Shown: positions 47,298-59,073, numbered from the stretch's first letter. The stretch is 64,000 bases of DNA from Xanthomonas chitinilytica (GCF_026107455.2 NZ_JAPCHY010000004.1:186001-250000); one strand, 5' to 3'. The notes: generated by a model not told the origin, from the sequence alone. Made by a program: numbers and translations.

Positions 47298-48875
47298 TCA
47301 GTCGCGGGTCAGGCGCTTGAGCAGCGGGGTCGCCAGGAACAGCAGTGCGCCGGCCACCAGCCCGATCCACATCATCTTGGTGAAGACGCCGGCATAGACG
47401 GACAGCGCCAGCTCGCGGCTGGCGTCGTGCGGGATCGCCGCCCAGGTGCCGAGGCGGCCGGCGATGATCTCGCCGAAGGCCGAGAACAGGAACCAGGCGC
47501 CCATCATCATGCCCACCGCACGCGGGATCGACAGCGAGGTCACCGCGGCCAGGCCCACCGGCGAGAGCACCATCTCGCCCAGCACCAGCACGAAGTAGGC
47601 CAGGATCATCCACCACAGGCTGACCAGCATGTCGTCGCCGGGATTGGCGGCGGCGAACGCCAGCACGCCGAAGGCCAGGCCGCAGAACACCAGGCCCCAG
47701 GCGAACTTGGCCGGGTAGCTGGGATTCAGCCCCAGCCGGTCCAGCCGCGGCCAGATCCAGGCGAATACCGGGCTGAGCGCGATCACCGCCAGCGCGCCGA
47801 TGGCGGTGGTCTGGCCGGCGGTCCACTGGATGCCGAAGGTGGTGCGGTCCATGGCGCGGTCGGCCATCGCCACCCACGGTCCGTAGGTCTGCTCGTACAG
47901 GCCCCAGAACAGCGCGCTGACCGTGATCAGCACCATCAGCATGATCATCCGTCCCTTCTCGGCGCGGCTGATGCCGGAGAACAGCAGGCGGACGAACCAG
48001 GCATACAGGCCCAGGCCCAGCACCACCGCCACCACCTCGGTCAGGGTGACCTCGTGGCCGCCGAACAGCGCCGACAGCGGGCCGAAGTTGATGCGGGTCT
48101 GCAGCACCTGCCACACCACCACGGTCAGCAGCAGGCCGCCCAGGTAGATCAGCATCTCGCGCGACAGGCCGGCGAACGCGGGCGTGCGCAGCAGCACCGG
48201 ATCGGCGGGTTCGGCCTGGCCGAGCAGGTGGCGGCGACCCAGCAGGAACTGCACCAGGCCCAGCGCCATCATCACCCCGGCCAGTGCGAAACCGTAGCCC
48301 CAGCCGATCTTCTCGCCGATGTAGGCCACGATCAGCGACGACAGGAACGCACCGACGTTGATGCCCATGTAGAAGATGGTGAAGCCCGAATCGCGGCGCG
48401 GGTCGTTGTCCGGATACAGGCGGCCGACGATGGTGGAGATGTTGGGCTTGAGGAAACCCACGCCCACGCCGATCAGCGCCAGCGAGAAGTACATCACCTG
48501 CACGGCGAAGGCGTCCTGCTGGCCGGCGCCCTGCACGCCGGCGGCGGCGTGCCCGGTATAAGCCATGCCCAACTGGCCGAGCACCAGCAGGATGCCGCCG
48601 AACACCACCGCCTTGCGCATGCCCAGGTAGCGGTCGGCCAGCAACCCGCCCAGCAGCGGCAACGCGTAGGCCAGGCCGGCGTAGGTGCCCAGCAGCAGGT
48701 AGCCGTCGGTGTCGCTGAACAGGTGGTGCTTGGTGAGGTACAGCAGCAGCAGCGCCTTCATGCCGTAGAAGGCGAAGCGCTCCCACATCTCGGTAAGGAA
48801 ACAGACGTACAGGCCCTTGGGATGGCCCAGGAACTGGCCACTGGCCGCGACCGCGGCCGGATGGGATGCGGACAC
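47298..48875 (-). CDS. POT/PTR-family proton-dependent oligopeptide transporter
   Basis: A 525-residue inner-membrane symporter with about 14 helices. The family signature is in FLTEMWERFAFYGMKALLLL (ExxERFxYYG), and GVGFLKPNISTIVGRLY plus FTIFYMGINVGAFLSSL give the second POT signature. It imports di- and tripeptides with protons. The start is a GTG (48873-48875). It is divergent from the secreted S9 peptidase gene, so cleavage and uptake of peptides are encoded side by side. Confidence 0.95.
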   Translation of the reverse strand: MSASHPAAVAASGQFLGHPKGLYVCFLTEMWERFAFYGMKALLLLYLTKHHLFSDTDGYLLLGTYAGLAYALPLLGGLLADRYLGMRKAVVFGGILLVLGQLGMAYTGHAAAGVQGAGQQDAFAVQVMYFSLALIGVGVGFLKPNISTIVGRLYPDNDPRRDSGFTIFYMGINVGAFLSSLIVAYIGEKIGWGYGFALAGVMMALGLVQFLLGRRHLLGQAEPADPVLLRTPAFAGLSREMLIYLGGLLLTVVVWQVLQTRINFGPLSALFGGHEVTLTEVVAVVLGLGLYAWFVRLLFSGISRAEKGRMIMLMVLITVSALFWGLYEQTYGPWVAMADRAMDRTTFGIQWTAGQTTAIGALAVIALSPVFAWIWPRLDRLGLNPSYPAKFAWGLVFCGLAFGVLAFAAANPGDDMLVSLWWMILAYFVLVLGEMVLSPVGLAAVTSLSIPRAVGMMMGAWFLFSAFGEIIAGRLGTWAAIPHDASRELALSVYAGVFTKMMWIGLVAGALLFLATPLLKRLTRD

Positions 48876-49007
48876 CGGATGCCCCCTCGTGAAAAGACGG
48901 GGCAGTATAGCGGCCGCCCCCGCGCCGGGCGCGGCATGACTTCGGACCTTTGCGCCGCCCCGGCGGGGCGCCTACCATCGGCTCCTTTCGTGCCTGGGAG
49001 ATGCCCG

Positions 49008-51116
<2,109 letters not shown>

Positions 51117-51130
51117 CGGGAATCCGGAGA

Positions 51131-51161
51131 ACGGCCGGCACCGTGCCGGCCGTTTCTTTTT
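51131..51161 (+). terminator. Rho-independent terminator of the S9 peptidase gene
   Basis: A 10-bp perfect stem (ACGGCCGGCA), 3-base loop, followed by TTCTTTTT. It lies 14 bases after the stop codon. Confidence 0.92.
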
Positions 51162-51190
51162 CGTCCGCAGTAGAGGGGAGAACACCGCAG

Positions 51191-52456
51191 ATGGCGATCG
51201 AATCGACCGAAGCGTCCACCGCATTGATTACCAACGACATCGTCCAGTTCGGCCTGATCGCCGCCACGCTGGGCCTGATCTTCTGGCTGGCCAGCGGGCC
51301 GACGCCGTTCTGGAAGACATTCTTCGCCTGGGTGCCGGCGTTGTTGCTGTGCTACTTCGTCCCGGCGTTCTACAACACCGTCGGCCTGATCGACGGCGAG
51401 GGCAGCAACCTGTACAACCCGGTCGCCAGCCGCGTGCTGTTGCCGGCCGCGCTGGTGCTGCTGACCCTGTCGATCGACCTGAAGGGCATCCTCAAGCTGG
51501 GGCCGAAACTGCTGTTCGTATTCTGTGCCGGCACCCTGGGCATCGTGCTGGGCGCGATCGTGTCGTTCCAGGTGATGGCATGGGTGTACCCGCCGGCGGT
51601 GGCCGGCGACACCTGGATGGGCATGGCGGCGCTGGCCGGCAGCTGGATCGGCGGCGGCGCCAACATGGTGGCGATCCGCGAGATCTACGGCGTCGATGCC
51701 ACCCTGTTCGGCCAGTTCGCGGTGGTCGACGTGGCCATCGCCAGCCTGTGGATGGCCACGCTGCTGTTCCTGGCCAACCGCGCGACGCAGATCGACGCGC
51801 GCACCGGGGCCGACACCCGCGCCATCGACGAGATGAAGGAGCGCATCTCCGCCTACGAGGCGGCCAATGCGCGCATCCCGACCCTGGCCGACCTGATGGT
51901 GATCGTCGCCATCGCCTTCGGCATCGTCGGCCTGGCGCATGCGGTCTCCGACCCGGCGGCCGGCTGGTTCAAGGCCAATGTGGCCTGGGCCGGGCAGTTC
52001 AGCCTGGACGCGCCGTTCGTCTGGATCGTGGTGCTGTCCACGCTGGGCGGCCTGGGGCTGAGCTTCACCCGGGTGCGGCGCCTGGAGAATGCCGGCGCAT
52101 CCAAGCTCGGTACGGTGTTCCTGTATTTCCTGATCGCCTGCATCGGCATGCAGATGGACTTCATGAAGCTGGCCAACCGCCCGGAACTGGTCGCCATCGG
52201 CGTGATCTGGATGCTGACCCACATCCTGGTGCTGTGGCTGGCGGCCAAGCTGGTGCGCGCGCCGCTGTTCTATTTCGCCATCGGTTCGCAGGGCAACATC
52301 GGCGCGGCGGCATCGGCACCGGTGGTGGCCGCCGCGTTCCATCCGACCCTGGCGCCGGTCGGGGTGCTGCTGGGTACGGTCGGCTACGCCACCGGTACGG
52401 TCATCGCCTATGGCGTCGGCCAGATCCTGCGGATGATGGCCGGCGTCGAAGGCTGA
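51191..52456 (+). CDS. DUF819 family membrane protein
   Basis: A 421-residue inner-membrane protein with about twelve helices. The DUF819/YjcL pattern is seen in NPVASRVLLPAALVLLTLSIDL, AGSWIGGGANMVAIREIYG, and near the end IGSQGNIGAAASAPVVAAAF. The two symmetrical Gly-rich loops suggest an inverted-repeat transporter fold, but no substrate is known. ATG at 51191, between terminators, so a single-gene transcript. Confidence 0.93.
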   Translation: MAIESTEASTALITNDIVQFGLIAATLGLIFWLASGPTPFWKTFFAWVPALLLCYFVPAFYNTVGLIDGEGSNLYNPVASRVLLPAALVLLTLSIDLKGILKLGPKLLFVFCAGTLGIVLGAIVSFQVMAWVYPPAVAGDTWMGMAALAGSWIGGGANMVAIREIYGVDATLFGQFAVVDVAIASLWMATLLFLANRATQIDARTGADTRAIDEMKERISAYEAANARIPTLADLMVIVAIAFGIVGLAHAVSDPAAGWFKANVAWAGQFSLDAPFVWIVVLSTLGGLGLSFTRVRRLENAGASKLGTVFLYFLIACIGMQMDFMKLANRPELVAIGVIWMLTHILVLWLAAKLVRAPLFYFAIGSQGNIGAAASAPVVAAAFHPTLAPVGVLLGTVGYATGTVIAYGVGQILRMMAGVEG

Positions 52457-52468
52457 GCGGGAAGGGCG

Positions 52469-52492
52469 AACGGGCCGCTGACGCGGCCCGTT
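52469..52492 (+). terminator. Rho-independent terminator of the DUF819 gene
   Basis: Stem AACGGGCCGC with a TGAC loop, followed by TCCTC; the T-tract is weak. Twelve bases after the stop codon. Confidence 0.65.
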
Positions 52493-52551
52493 TCCTCATC
52501 CAATCCGGAGAGAGCGGTGCCTCCCGAGGGTGCCTTGTCGTCGTTCGAGAA

Positions 52552-52615
52552 GGTCGCGACTGACGTCGCTCCCGCAGTGCGGAGAGGCGTTGTAGGAGCG
52601 ACGTCAGTCGCGACC
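52552..52615. repeat. Second inverted REP pair
   Basis: Arms GGTCGCGACTGACGTCGCTCC (52552-52572, 21 bases with its exact complement at 52595-52615). The right half carries TTGTAGGA as in the copy at 10187-10246; the left half has lost the GTAG head. Lies between the DUF819 gene and the effector-like gene. Confidence 0.75.
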
Positions 52616-52673
52616 GCCGGGGCGACGATTGCCCCGGCCTGCCGCCGGCCCTGGAACCCGTTTCCGACCCGAC

Positions 52674-53876
52674 TCACCCCATGGCCAGCTGGCGCCGCTG
52701 GGTCTCCTGCTGGACCACCGTCTGCTGATGCGCGTCCTGTTGCTGCAGCAGCGCCAGGTTCTGCTGCAACGGCGTTTCCATCGCCGGGGCGAGATCGATG
52801 TGGCTGCGGCGGTGGGCCGGGTCGGCCAGCTCGCCCTGTACCGCGAATACCCGGCCCTCGCCGGGCAGCAGGTGGTCGATCCGGGTCAGGCCGTCGCCGC
52901 CGGACTGCGCGGCGATGCTGCCGGCGGTATTGAAGAAGGCGCTGTCGCCCTCCAGGCCCAGCCGCTGCCGCTGTGGTTCCAGCTTGTCCACGGCATCGTT
53001 GAACAGCTGGCCGCCGGTACTCAGCGTGGTTGCCGGGAGCACGATGCCGTTCTGCTGTGCGGTCTCGCGCGCGCGCAGTTGCTGCAGGTCCTGGGCGTCC
53101 ATCACCGCGTCGATGCCGTGCAGGTCCAGCCGGTGCTTGAGCATCGCGCCCGGGATCAGCCGCTTGCCGAAGGACAGCGGCTCCGGGTCGGGCAGTTCGA
53201 TGCGGTGGCCGATGGCGTCGGGCATCACCCAGCGCAGCGGCAGGCTCTTTTCCTGCAGGTGGGTGAGCAGCTCGTTCTTGACGTGGTAGCTGCGGATCAG
53301 GCCTTCGGCGGCGTATTCCTTGGCCGCCGCCGGGTCCAGTCCTTCCCGCTCCAGCGTGTTGTTGTGCACGCCCGAGGCGTTGTAGGTGATGGCCGGGGTG
53401 TCGGTGACCAGCGCCGCGGCCGAGGCCAGGCCGCCGCCGAGCGAATGCCCGGTCAGCACCAGGTCGTTGCCGAAGGCATTGCGGGCGCTGCGCGCCAGGT
53501 GGATGGCGTTCTCGAACTGCGCCGTTTCCAGGCCCAGGCCCTGGCCGATGTTCTGCGGCCAGTCGCGCAGCTGGTCGGTGCCGCACAGCGCCAGCGCCAC
53601 CTTGCCGTCGGGCGCGCGGTAGAAGGCGGCGTCGAAGCCGGAGCGCGCATCGCGCAATGCGGAAGGGTCGATGCCCGCGGCGCGCAGCTCGGCATCCTCC
53701 AGCCGTGTCCAGCCGCCCGGCAGTGCGGTCGCGGTGTGTTCCTGGCCATCGCGGCGGGCGGCCGAGAGCTGGTAGAGATCCTTCAGGACGGCGGGAAATT
53801 CAAGGTCCGCGGGCTGGGGAGTCGTTCCCGACATTGCCGGGGCGGTACCGTTGCCGGTGGTGGTCGTCTGTTCCAT
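52674..53876 (-). CDS. Lipase-like protein with XVIPCD-like C-terminus (putative type IV antibacterial effector)
   Basis: A 400-residue protein without signal peptide. Residues ~80-260 form an alpha/beta-hydrolase lipase core: LALCGTDQLRDW and the nucleophile elbow LVLTGHSLGGG with Ser145. The C-terminal ~100 residues (GDSAFFNTAGSIAAQ, GLTRIDHLLPGEGRVFAVQG, DPAHRRSHIDLAPAM, then a Gln-rich end) match the XVIPCD, the domain by which xanthomonad X-Tfe effectors bind VirD4. Family knowledge: X-Tfes are injected into rival bacteria by a type IV system and need a neighbouring immunity protein. The ankyrin lipoprotein gene lies 22 bases upstream. No T4SS genes are in the window. ATG at 53874-53876 after AGGGAAG. 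Confidence 0.82.
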   Translation of the reverse strand: MEQTTTTGNGTAPAMSGTTPQPADLEFPAVLKDLYQLSAARRDGQEHTATALPGGWTRLEDAELRAAGIDPSALRDARSGFDAAFYRAPDGKVALALCGTDQLRDWPQNIGQGLGLETAQFENAIHLARSARNAFGNDLVLTGHSLGGGLASAAALVTDTPAITYNASGVHNNTLEREGLDPAAAKEYAAEGLIRSYHVKNELLTHLQEKSLPLRWVMPDAIGHRIELPDPEPLSFGKRLIPGAMLKHRLDLHGIDAVMDAQDLQQLRARETAQQNGIVLPATTLSTGGQLFNDAVDKLEPQRQRLGLEGDSAFFNTAGSIAAQSGGDGLTRIDHLLPGEGRVFAVQGELADPAHRRSHIDLAPAMETPLQQNLALLQQQDAHQQTVVQQETQRRQLAMG

Positions 53877-53898
53877 CGTCGCTTCCCTGCTCGGGGGC

Positions 53899-54645
53899 TC
53901 AGCCTTCGGGGCTGATGCCGTGGGTCTTCAGCCAGGTACGCACCTGTTCGCGTCCGGCCCGGGATTCCTTGTTGAGGATCCTTTCCGAGGTCATGAAGAA
54001 TCCTTTCTGGAAGGTGGCGCCGGTGTTGTCGCGGACGGTGGGGTCCACGCCCAGCTCGAGCAGCTTCAGCACCGTACCCGGGTCGTTGACCGGGATGTGC
54101 AGCAGGCTGTGGCCGGAACTGTCGCGATGGTGGATGTCGGCACCGGCGGCGATGAGCATGTCGCGCTGGGTGGCGCGCTTGTGCAGCACCGCCCGGAACA
54201 GCGGCGTCCAGCCGTTGCGCTCGCTGGCCACGTCGGCCGGGGCCTGGTGCTCGAGCAGCACTTTCAGGTAGCTGGGGTCGTCGACCATGGCGGCCATGTG
54301 CACCACGGTTTCCCCGTCCATGCCGGCCTGGGACGGATCGGCGCCGGCGTCGAGCAGGGCGGCCAGTGCGCGCGGCTGCTGGTTCCAGATGGCCCATTCC
54401 AGCAGGGTGACACCCTGGTCGCCGCGGGCGGAGAGGTCGGTCTGCGCGGCCAGCTGGCGGATGCGCGATTCGTCGCCGGCGGCCACCGCATCGGCCAGCG
54501 GGGCGACGGCCGGATCGGGAAAGACAATCTGTTGCTTTGCTGCTTCTGACATGGCGGGCCGCTCCTTGGCGCCGACCGGGGCGGCGGCGCATGAAACCAT
54601 CAACAGCGAGGTCGCTAGGACCGCGGCAGGGAGCTGCTCGCGCAT
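53899..54645 (-). CDS. Ankyrin-repeat lipoprotein (putative immunity protein of the lipase effector)
   Basis: A 248-residue lipoprotein. The signal sequence ends LLMVSC, lipidation at C19. At least four ankyrin-like repeats follow: GVTLLEWAIWNQQPRALAAL, GETVVHMAAMVDDPSYLKVL, GWTPLFRAVLHKRATQRDML and GHSLLHIPVNDPGTVLKLLE. ATG 54643-54645 has a strong ribosome site (AAGGAG), which makes the longer frame from 54837 unlikely. It precedes and is probably co-transcribed with the effector-like gene. A periplasmic, membrane-anchored position is right for blocking a phospholipase delivered into the periplasm. Confidence 0.82.
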   Translation of the reverse strand: MREQLPAAVLATSLLMVSCAAAPVGAKERPAMSEAAKQQIVFPDPAVAPLADAVAAGDESRIRQLAAQTDLSARGDQGVTLLEWAIWNQQPRALAALLDAGADPSQAGMDGETVVHMAAMVDDPSYLKVLLEHQAPADVASERNGWTPLFRAVLHKRATQRDMLIAAGADIHHRDSSGHSLLHIPVNDPGTVLKLLELGVDPTVRDNTGATFQKGFFMTSERILNKESRAGREQVRTWLKTHGISPEG

Positions 54646-54907
54646 CGTGGACTCCTTCCTGGTCGTGTTCCTGCGATTTCCTGCGATGACCGCGTCCATT
54701 GCCGACGCGGTCAGGCCGATCCTAGCAGCTGGGCATGCATGCTGCAGGCCGGGTTCCGTGACTAACTTCGCGAAATCGCGGTTCATCTTCGCCGTTCGCG
54801 GCGGATTCGCCGGTATTGCCCCGGTGTGGCGCCGCATGCCGGCGGTGGGGGCGGGGGCGCATCGGCATGGGCGGAGCCTGCGCGGGACGATCGCGGTTTG
54901 GGGGCCG

Positions 54908-54943
54908 AAAAGCGAAGGGCGGAGCCTGAGCTCCGCCCTTCGC
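54908..54943 (-). terminator. Rho-independent terminator after cstA-ybdD
   Basis: A perfect 14-bp stem (GCGAAGGGCGGAGC, 54912-54925, with 54930-54943) and 4-base loop, followed on the minus strand by TTTTCGG. Thirty-five bases after the ybdD stop. Confidence 0.9.
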
Positions 54944-54978
54944 GGTGTTGCCGATGGCCGGCCAGCGGCCGGTCCGGG

Positions 54979-55203
54979 TCAGCAGCAGCGGAATCCGCCC
55001 TTGCCGCCGAACCGCGCTTCCTGGCGTTCGCGGAAGAAGGTGGGGTAGTCCATCACCTCGCGGTCGGGGTGCTTCTCGCGCATGTGCCGGACATAGTTGT
55101 CGTAGTCCGGCACGCCGCAGCACAGCCGTGCGGTCTGCACCAGGCGCCGCCATGTGCGGCGGAACGCCTGGTGCTGGCCGACGGGAACGAGCGAAGTGCT
55201 CAT
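54979..55203 (-). CDS. ybdD: YbdD/YjiX family small protein
   Basis: A 74-residue protein. [18 protein letters not shown] and [16 protein letters not shown] are the conserved family blocks, and it ends GGFRCC. In many proteobacteria it follows cstA or btsT and is needed for full transporter activity. Its ATG shares one base with the cstA stop (TGATG), so translation is coupled. Confidence 0.95.
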   Translation of the reverse strand: MSTSLVPVGQHQAFRRTWRRLVQTARLCCGVPDYDNYVRHMREKHPDREVMDYPTFFRERQEARFGGKGGFRCC

Positions 55204-57272
55204 CACACGTCCATCTCGTGCGGCTTCAACGCGATGTACGGCGTTTCATGGTCGGTGCGCACCGACGAGCGGCGGGCCGCGATGATGGTCTTGATCGAAT
55301 ACACCAGCACCGCGAACACCACGAACAGGAACAGCACGGTCAGCCCGGTGTTGATGTAGTTGTTGATCATCACCTGCTGCATCTGCCCGAAGTCCTTGGA
55401 CGGCGGCAGCAGGTTGCCGGCAGCGATGGCGTCGCGGTACTTGTGCGCCTGTGCCAGGAAACCCACGGCCGGGTCGTTGGAGAAGATCTTGATGAAGCCG
55501 GCGGAGGTGGTGCAGATCAGCAGCCACACGGCCGGAAGCGCCGGGACCCAGGCGTAGCGGTCCTTCTTCAGCTTGAACAGCACCACGGTGCACAGCAGCA
55601 GCGCCACGCCGGCCAGCATCTGGTTGGCGATGCCGAACAGCGGCCACAGCATGTTGATGCCGCCCAGCGGGTCGGTCACGCCCTGATACAGGAAGTAGCC
55701 CCACAGCGCCACGCAGCCGGCGGTGGCGATGATGTTCGGGCCCCAGGCGTCGGTCTTGCGCAGCGCCGGGATGAAGTTGCCCAGCAGGTCCTGCAGCATG
55801 AAGCGGCCCGAACGGGTGCCGGCATCGACCGCGGTCAGGATGAACAGCGCTTCGAACAGGATCGCGAAGTGGTACCAGAACGCCATCATCCCTTCGCCCG
55901 GCAGTACCGCGTGCAGGATCTGGGCGATGCCCACCGCCAGCGTCGGCGCGCCGCCGGCACGCGACAGGATGGTGGATTCGCCGATCTCGGCGGCCGTGGC
56001 CGTCAGCACCTCGGGGCTGATGGCAAAGCCCCATTCGTTGGTGATGTGCGCCGCGGCGGTCACCACGTCGGTGCCGATCACCGCGGCCGGGCTGTTCATC
56101 GCGAAGTAGATGCCCGGCTCGATGATCGAGGCCGCCACCATCGCCATGATCGCCACGAACGATTCCATCAGCATGCCGCCGTAGCCGATGTAGGCGGCGT
56201 GGCCTTCGTTGGCCAGCAGCTTGGGCGTGGTGCCCGAGCTGATCAGCGCGTGGAAGCCGGACACCGCGCCGCAGGCGATGGTGATGAACAGGAACGGGAA
56301 CATGCTGCCCTTCCACACCGGGCCGGTGCCGTCGGTGAACTGGGTCAGCGCCGGCATCTTCAGTTCCGGCATCACGATCAGGATGCCGATCGCCAGGCCG
56401 ACGATGGTGCCGATCTTGAGGAAGGTGGACAGGTAGTCGCGCGGCGCCAGCAGCAGCCACACCGGCAGCACCGCGGCAACGAAGCCGTAGCCGATCAGCA
56501 TCCAGGTGATCTGCACGCCGGTGAAGGTGAACGCCGGGCCCCAGACCGGGTCGGCCGCGACCTTGCCGCCGAACCAGATCGCCGCCAGCAGCAGCACCAG
56601 GCCCACGACCGAGATCTCGCCGATCTTGCCGGGGCGGATGTAGCGCATGTACAGGCCCATGAAGATGGCGATGGGCATCGTCGCGATGACGGTGAACATG
56701 CCCCACGGGCTGTCGGCCAGCGCCTTGACCACGATCATCGCCAGCACCGCGAGGATGATGATCATGATCATGAACACGCCGAACAGGGCGATGGTGCCGG
56801 GTATCGGCCCCATCTCCTCGCGCACCAGGTCGCCGAGCGAGCGGCCGTTGCGGCGGCTGGAGATGAACAGGATCATGAAATCCTGCACCGCGCCGGCCAG
56901 CACCACGCCGGCGATCAGCCACAGCGTGCCGGGCAGGTAGCCCATCTGCGCGGCCAGCACCGGGCCGACCAGCGGGCCGGCGCCGGCGATGGCGGCGAAG
57001 TGGTGGCCGAACAGGACATGCTTGTTCGTTGGTACGTAGTCCAGGCCGTCGTTGTTGACGTAGGCCGGGGTGGCGCGGGTACGGTCCACGCCCAGCACCT
57101 TGTTGGCAATGAACAGACCGTAGTAGCGGAAGGCCACCAGGTAGATCGAGACCGCGGCTATGACGATCCACAGCGCGTTGATGTGCTCGCCACGGCGCAG
57201 TGCCACCACGCCCAGACAGAACGCACCGAGGAGCGACAACGCCGCCCAGCCCAGCTTGGAGAAACCTTTCAT
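55203..57272 (-). CDS. cstA: CstA-family carbon starvation protein / pyruvate-type transporter
   Basis: A 689-residue inner-membrane protein with about 16-18 helices. CstA hallmarks are [54 protein letters not shown] and [19 protein letters not shown]. Members import pyruvate or peptides under starvation. ATG 57270-57272 preceded by GAGGTG. Followed by ybdD and a strong terminator. Confidence 0.96.
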   Translation of the reverse strand: MKGFSKLGWAALSLLGAFCLGVVALRRGEHINALWIVIAAVSIYLVAFRYYGLFIANKVLGVDRTRATPAYVNNDGLDYVPTNKHVLFGHHFAAIAGAGPLVGPVLAAQMGYLPGTLWLIAGVVLAGAVQDFMILFISSRRNGRSLGDLVREEMGPIPGTIALFGVFMIMIIILAVLAMIVVKALADSPWGMFTVIATMPIAIFMGLYMRYIRPGKIGEISVVGLVLLLAAIWFGGKVAADPVWGPAFTFTGVQITWMLIGYGFVAAVLPVWLLLAPRDYLSTFLKIGTIVGLAIGILIVMPELKMPALTQFTDGTGPVWKGSMFPFLFITIACGAVSGFHALISSGTTPKLLANEGHAAYIGYGGMLMESFVAIMAMVAASIIEPGIYFAMNSPAAVIGTDVVTAAAHITNEWGFAISPEVLTATAAEIGESTILSRAGGAPTLAVGIAQILHAVLPGEGMMAFWYHFAILFEALFILTAVDAGTRSGRFMLQDLLGNFIPALRKTDAWGPNIIATAGCVALWGYFLYQGVTDPLGGINMLWPLFGIANQMLAGVALLLCTVVLFKLKKDRYAWVPALPAVWLLICTTSAGFIKIFSNDPAVGFLAQAHKYRDAIAAGNLLPPSKDFGQMQQVMINNYINTGLTVLFLFVVFAVLVYSIKTIIAARRSSVRTDHETPYIALKPHEMDV

Positions 57273-57489
57273 GAGACACCTCGCCCTAAGACCGGCCTAG
57301 GGTCCTCCCATGCAGGGGGAGGGTCAATGTGTATCCCGCATGAAGCGGATGCGACTTTGGTCGTATGCTGCAACGCGCAACGCCGCCGGGGCGTTTTCGC
57401 GGCCGCGCTGGAACAATGGGTTGCGCCGGTGCCGGTTGGGGTTTCGGCCGGCGACGTCCATCTAGGGTGGATTCCAACGGAGTTACGCC

Positions 57490-58341
57490 ATGAGCCATTC
57501 AAGCCCGACCCGCGTGCTGCGCACGATCCGTGGCATGCCGACCTCCGACGGCGCCGGCGTGCGCCTGACCCGGGTGATCGGTACCCCGTCGCTGCCGGAC
57601 CTGGACCCGTTCCTGATGCTGGACGAGTTCGGCACCGACCGCGCCGAGGACTACATCGCCGGCTTTCCCAGCCATCCCCATCGCGGCTTCGAGACCGTCA
57701 CCTACATGCTCGACGGGCGCATGCGGCACAAGGACAACCACGGCAACGAGGGCCTGTTGACGCCGGGCAGCGTGCAGTGGATGACCGCCGGTCGCGGCCT
57801 GGTGCACTCGGAGATGCCCGAGCAGGAGTCCGGGCGCATGCGCGGCTTCCAGCTGTGGGTGAACCTGCCTGCGCGCGACAAGATGGTGGAGCCGAAGTAC
57901 CAGGAGTTCGCGCCGGAGCGCATCCCGGTGGCGACGCCGGCCGAGGGCGTCAGCATCAAGGTGATCGCCGGCCGGGTGGACGAGGTGCTCGGTCCCATCG
58001 TGCAGCCGGCCACCGATCCGCTGTACCTGGATGTGACGCTGCAGCCGGGCAGCCGCTGGCAGTATCCGCTGCCCGACGGGCACAACGCGTTCGCCTACGT
58101 GTTCGAAGGCGAGGCCAACCTCGGCGAAGGTGCGGATGCGCGGACGGTGGCGCAGCACGAATTGGCGGTGCTGGGCGGCGGCGAATCGCTGCAGCTGGAA
58201 GCCGGCGCCAGCGGGGCGCGGCTGATCCTGGTCGCCGGCCGGCCGCTGCGCGAGCCGGTGGCGCGCCATGGCCCGTTCGTGATGAACACCCGCGAGCAGT
58301 TGATGCAGGCGTTCGTCGACTACCAGGAAGGCCGGTTCTGA
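57490..58341 (+). CDS. Pirin-family cupin protein (copy 1)
   Basis: A 283-residue bicupin. The metal site is visible as HPHRGFETVTYML and, later, TAGRGLVHSEMP, giving the His/His/His/Glu ligand set of pirins. Bacterial pirins such as YhhW have quercetinase activity in vitro; the natural role is unknown. ATG at 57490 after GGAG. Divergent from cstA. A second pirin gene is at 60073-60933. Confidence 0.94.
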   Translation: MSHSSPTRVLRTIRGMPTSDGAGVRLTRVIGTPSLPDLDPFLMLDEFGTDRAEDYIAGFPSHPHRGFETVTYMLDGRMRHKDNHGNEGLLTPGSVQWMTAGRGLVHSEMPEQESGRMRGFQLWVNLPARDKMVEPKYQEFAPERIPVATPAEGVSIKVIAGRVDEVLGPIVQPATDPLYLDVTLQPGSRWQYPLPDGHNAFAYVFEGEANLGEGADARTVAQHELAVLGGGESLQLEAGASGARLILVAGRPLREPVARHGPFVMNTREQLMQAFVDYQEGRF

Positions 58342-58390
58342 ATCCGGTGCGGATCCCGGACGGGCGTTGCCCGCCGTCCGGGGTGTTCGC

Positions 58391-58852
58391 TCAGTTGCCG
58401 CCGGCCAGGGCGGTCGGATTGAGGTTCATGCCCTGGGTCAGCGACTGCAGCGAGGACAGTTCCCGGGTATCGCCGGCGTCGATCCAGATCTGCGCGTAGC
58501 GGTTCTTGGCCAGCTTGACCACGGTGATGCGCCGCGCTTCCAGCCCCGGCAGGTCGCGTCCGCCCATGTCCGGGGTGTACCAGTACAGCGATTCGCCGGC
58601 AAAGCTGCCCTTTTCCTGGCGCAGCGAACGGTTGAGCGGCAGCGCCGGGTCGCGCGAGGTCAGCATCATGTTGAGGACATGGCGCCCGTCCTCGGTGCTG
58701 GCCTTGCACAGGATGAAATCGTTCTGGACCTGGCGTTCCCATTGCAGGCCGGCACTGCCGGGCAGCGACGGGCAGTCGGCCGTGGCCTGCGCCAGGGCAG
58801 GTGCGCTGGCGCACAACAGAAAAAGGCTGGAAACGATACTGGCAGTCTTCAC
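58391..58852 (-). CDS. Secreted protein, unknown function
   Basis: A 153-residue exported protein with signal peptide (cleavage near APALAQ) and two mature Cys (ADCPSLPG, FILCKAST) that could form a disulfide. No family recognised; the central GESLYWYTPDMGGRDLPGLEARRI looks like a compact beta domain (shown here only in part: YWYTPDMGGRDLPG). Start is a GTG (58850-58852). Convergent with the pirin gene. Confidence 0.65.
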   Translation of the reverse strand: MKTASIVSSLFLLCASAPALAQATADCPSLPGSAGLQWERQVQNDFILCKASTEDGRHVLNMMLTSRDPALPLNRSLRQEKGSFAGESLYWYTPDMGGRDLPGLEARRITVVKLAKNRYAQIWIDAGDTRELSSLQSLTQGMNLNPTALAGGN

Positions 58853-59073
58853 GCGCTACATCCCCCGTAAGCGTCGGCCATCGGCCGGCTGGCTGAGTGT
58901 GTCTGAAGGTGACCGCACCACCGGCGGTGGCCATCCATATCCCCTGGCCGTGTTCCGCGCATCCCCATGCGCTTGCCGCGGTGTCCGCCCCACGAAATGT
59001 GTGACAGGCGTCTAGACCTTATTACAGGCGTTGTTGGTTTTGGAACTGTGACGCTCGTTGCAAATTTTATATT

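Noticed and set aside
53899-54837. Longer ankyrin protein starting at 54837
   Set aside because: It would bury the signal peptide and lipobox, and the ATG at 54645 has a strong AAGGAG ribosome site.
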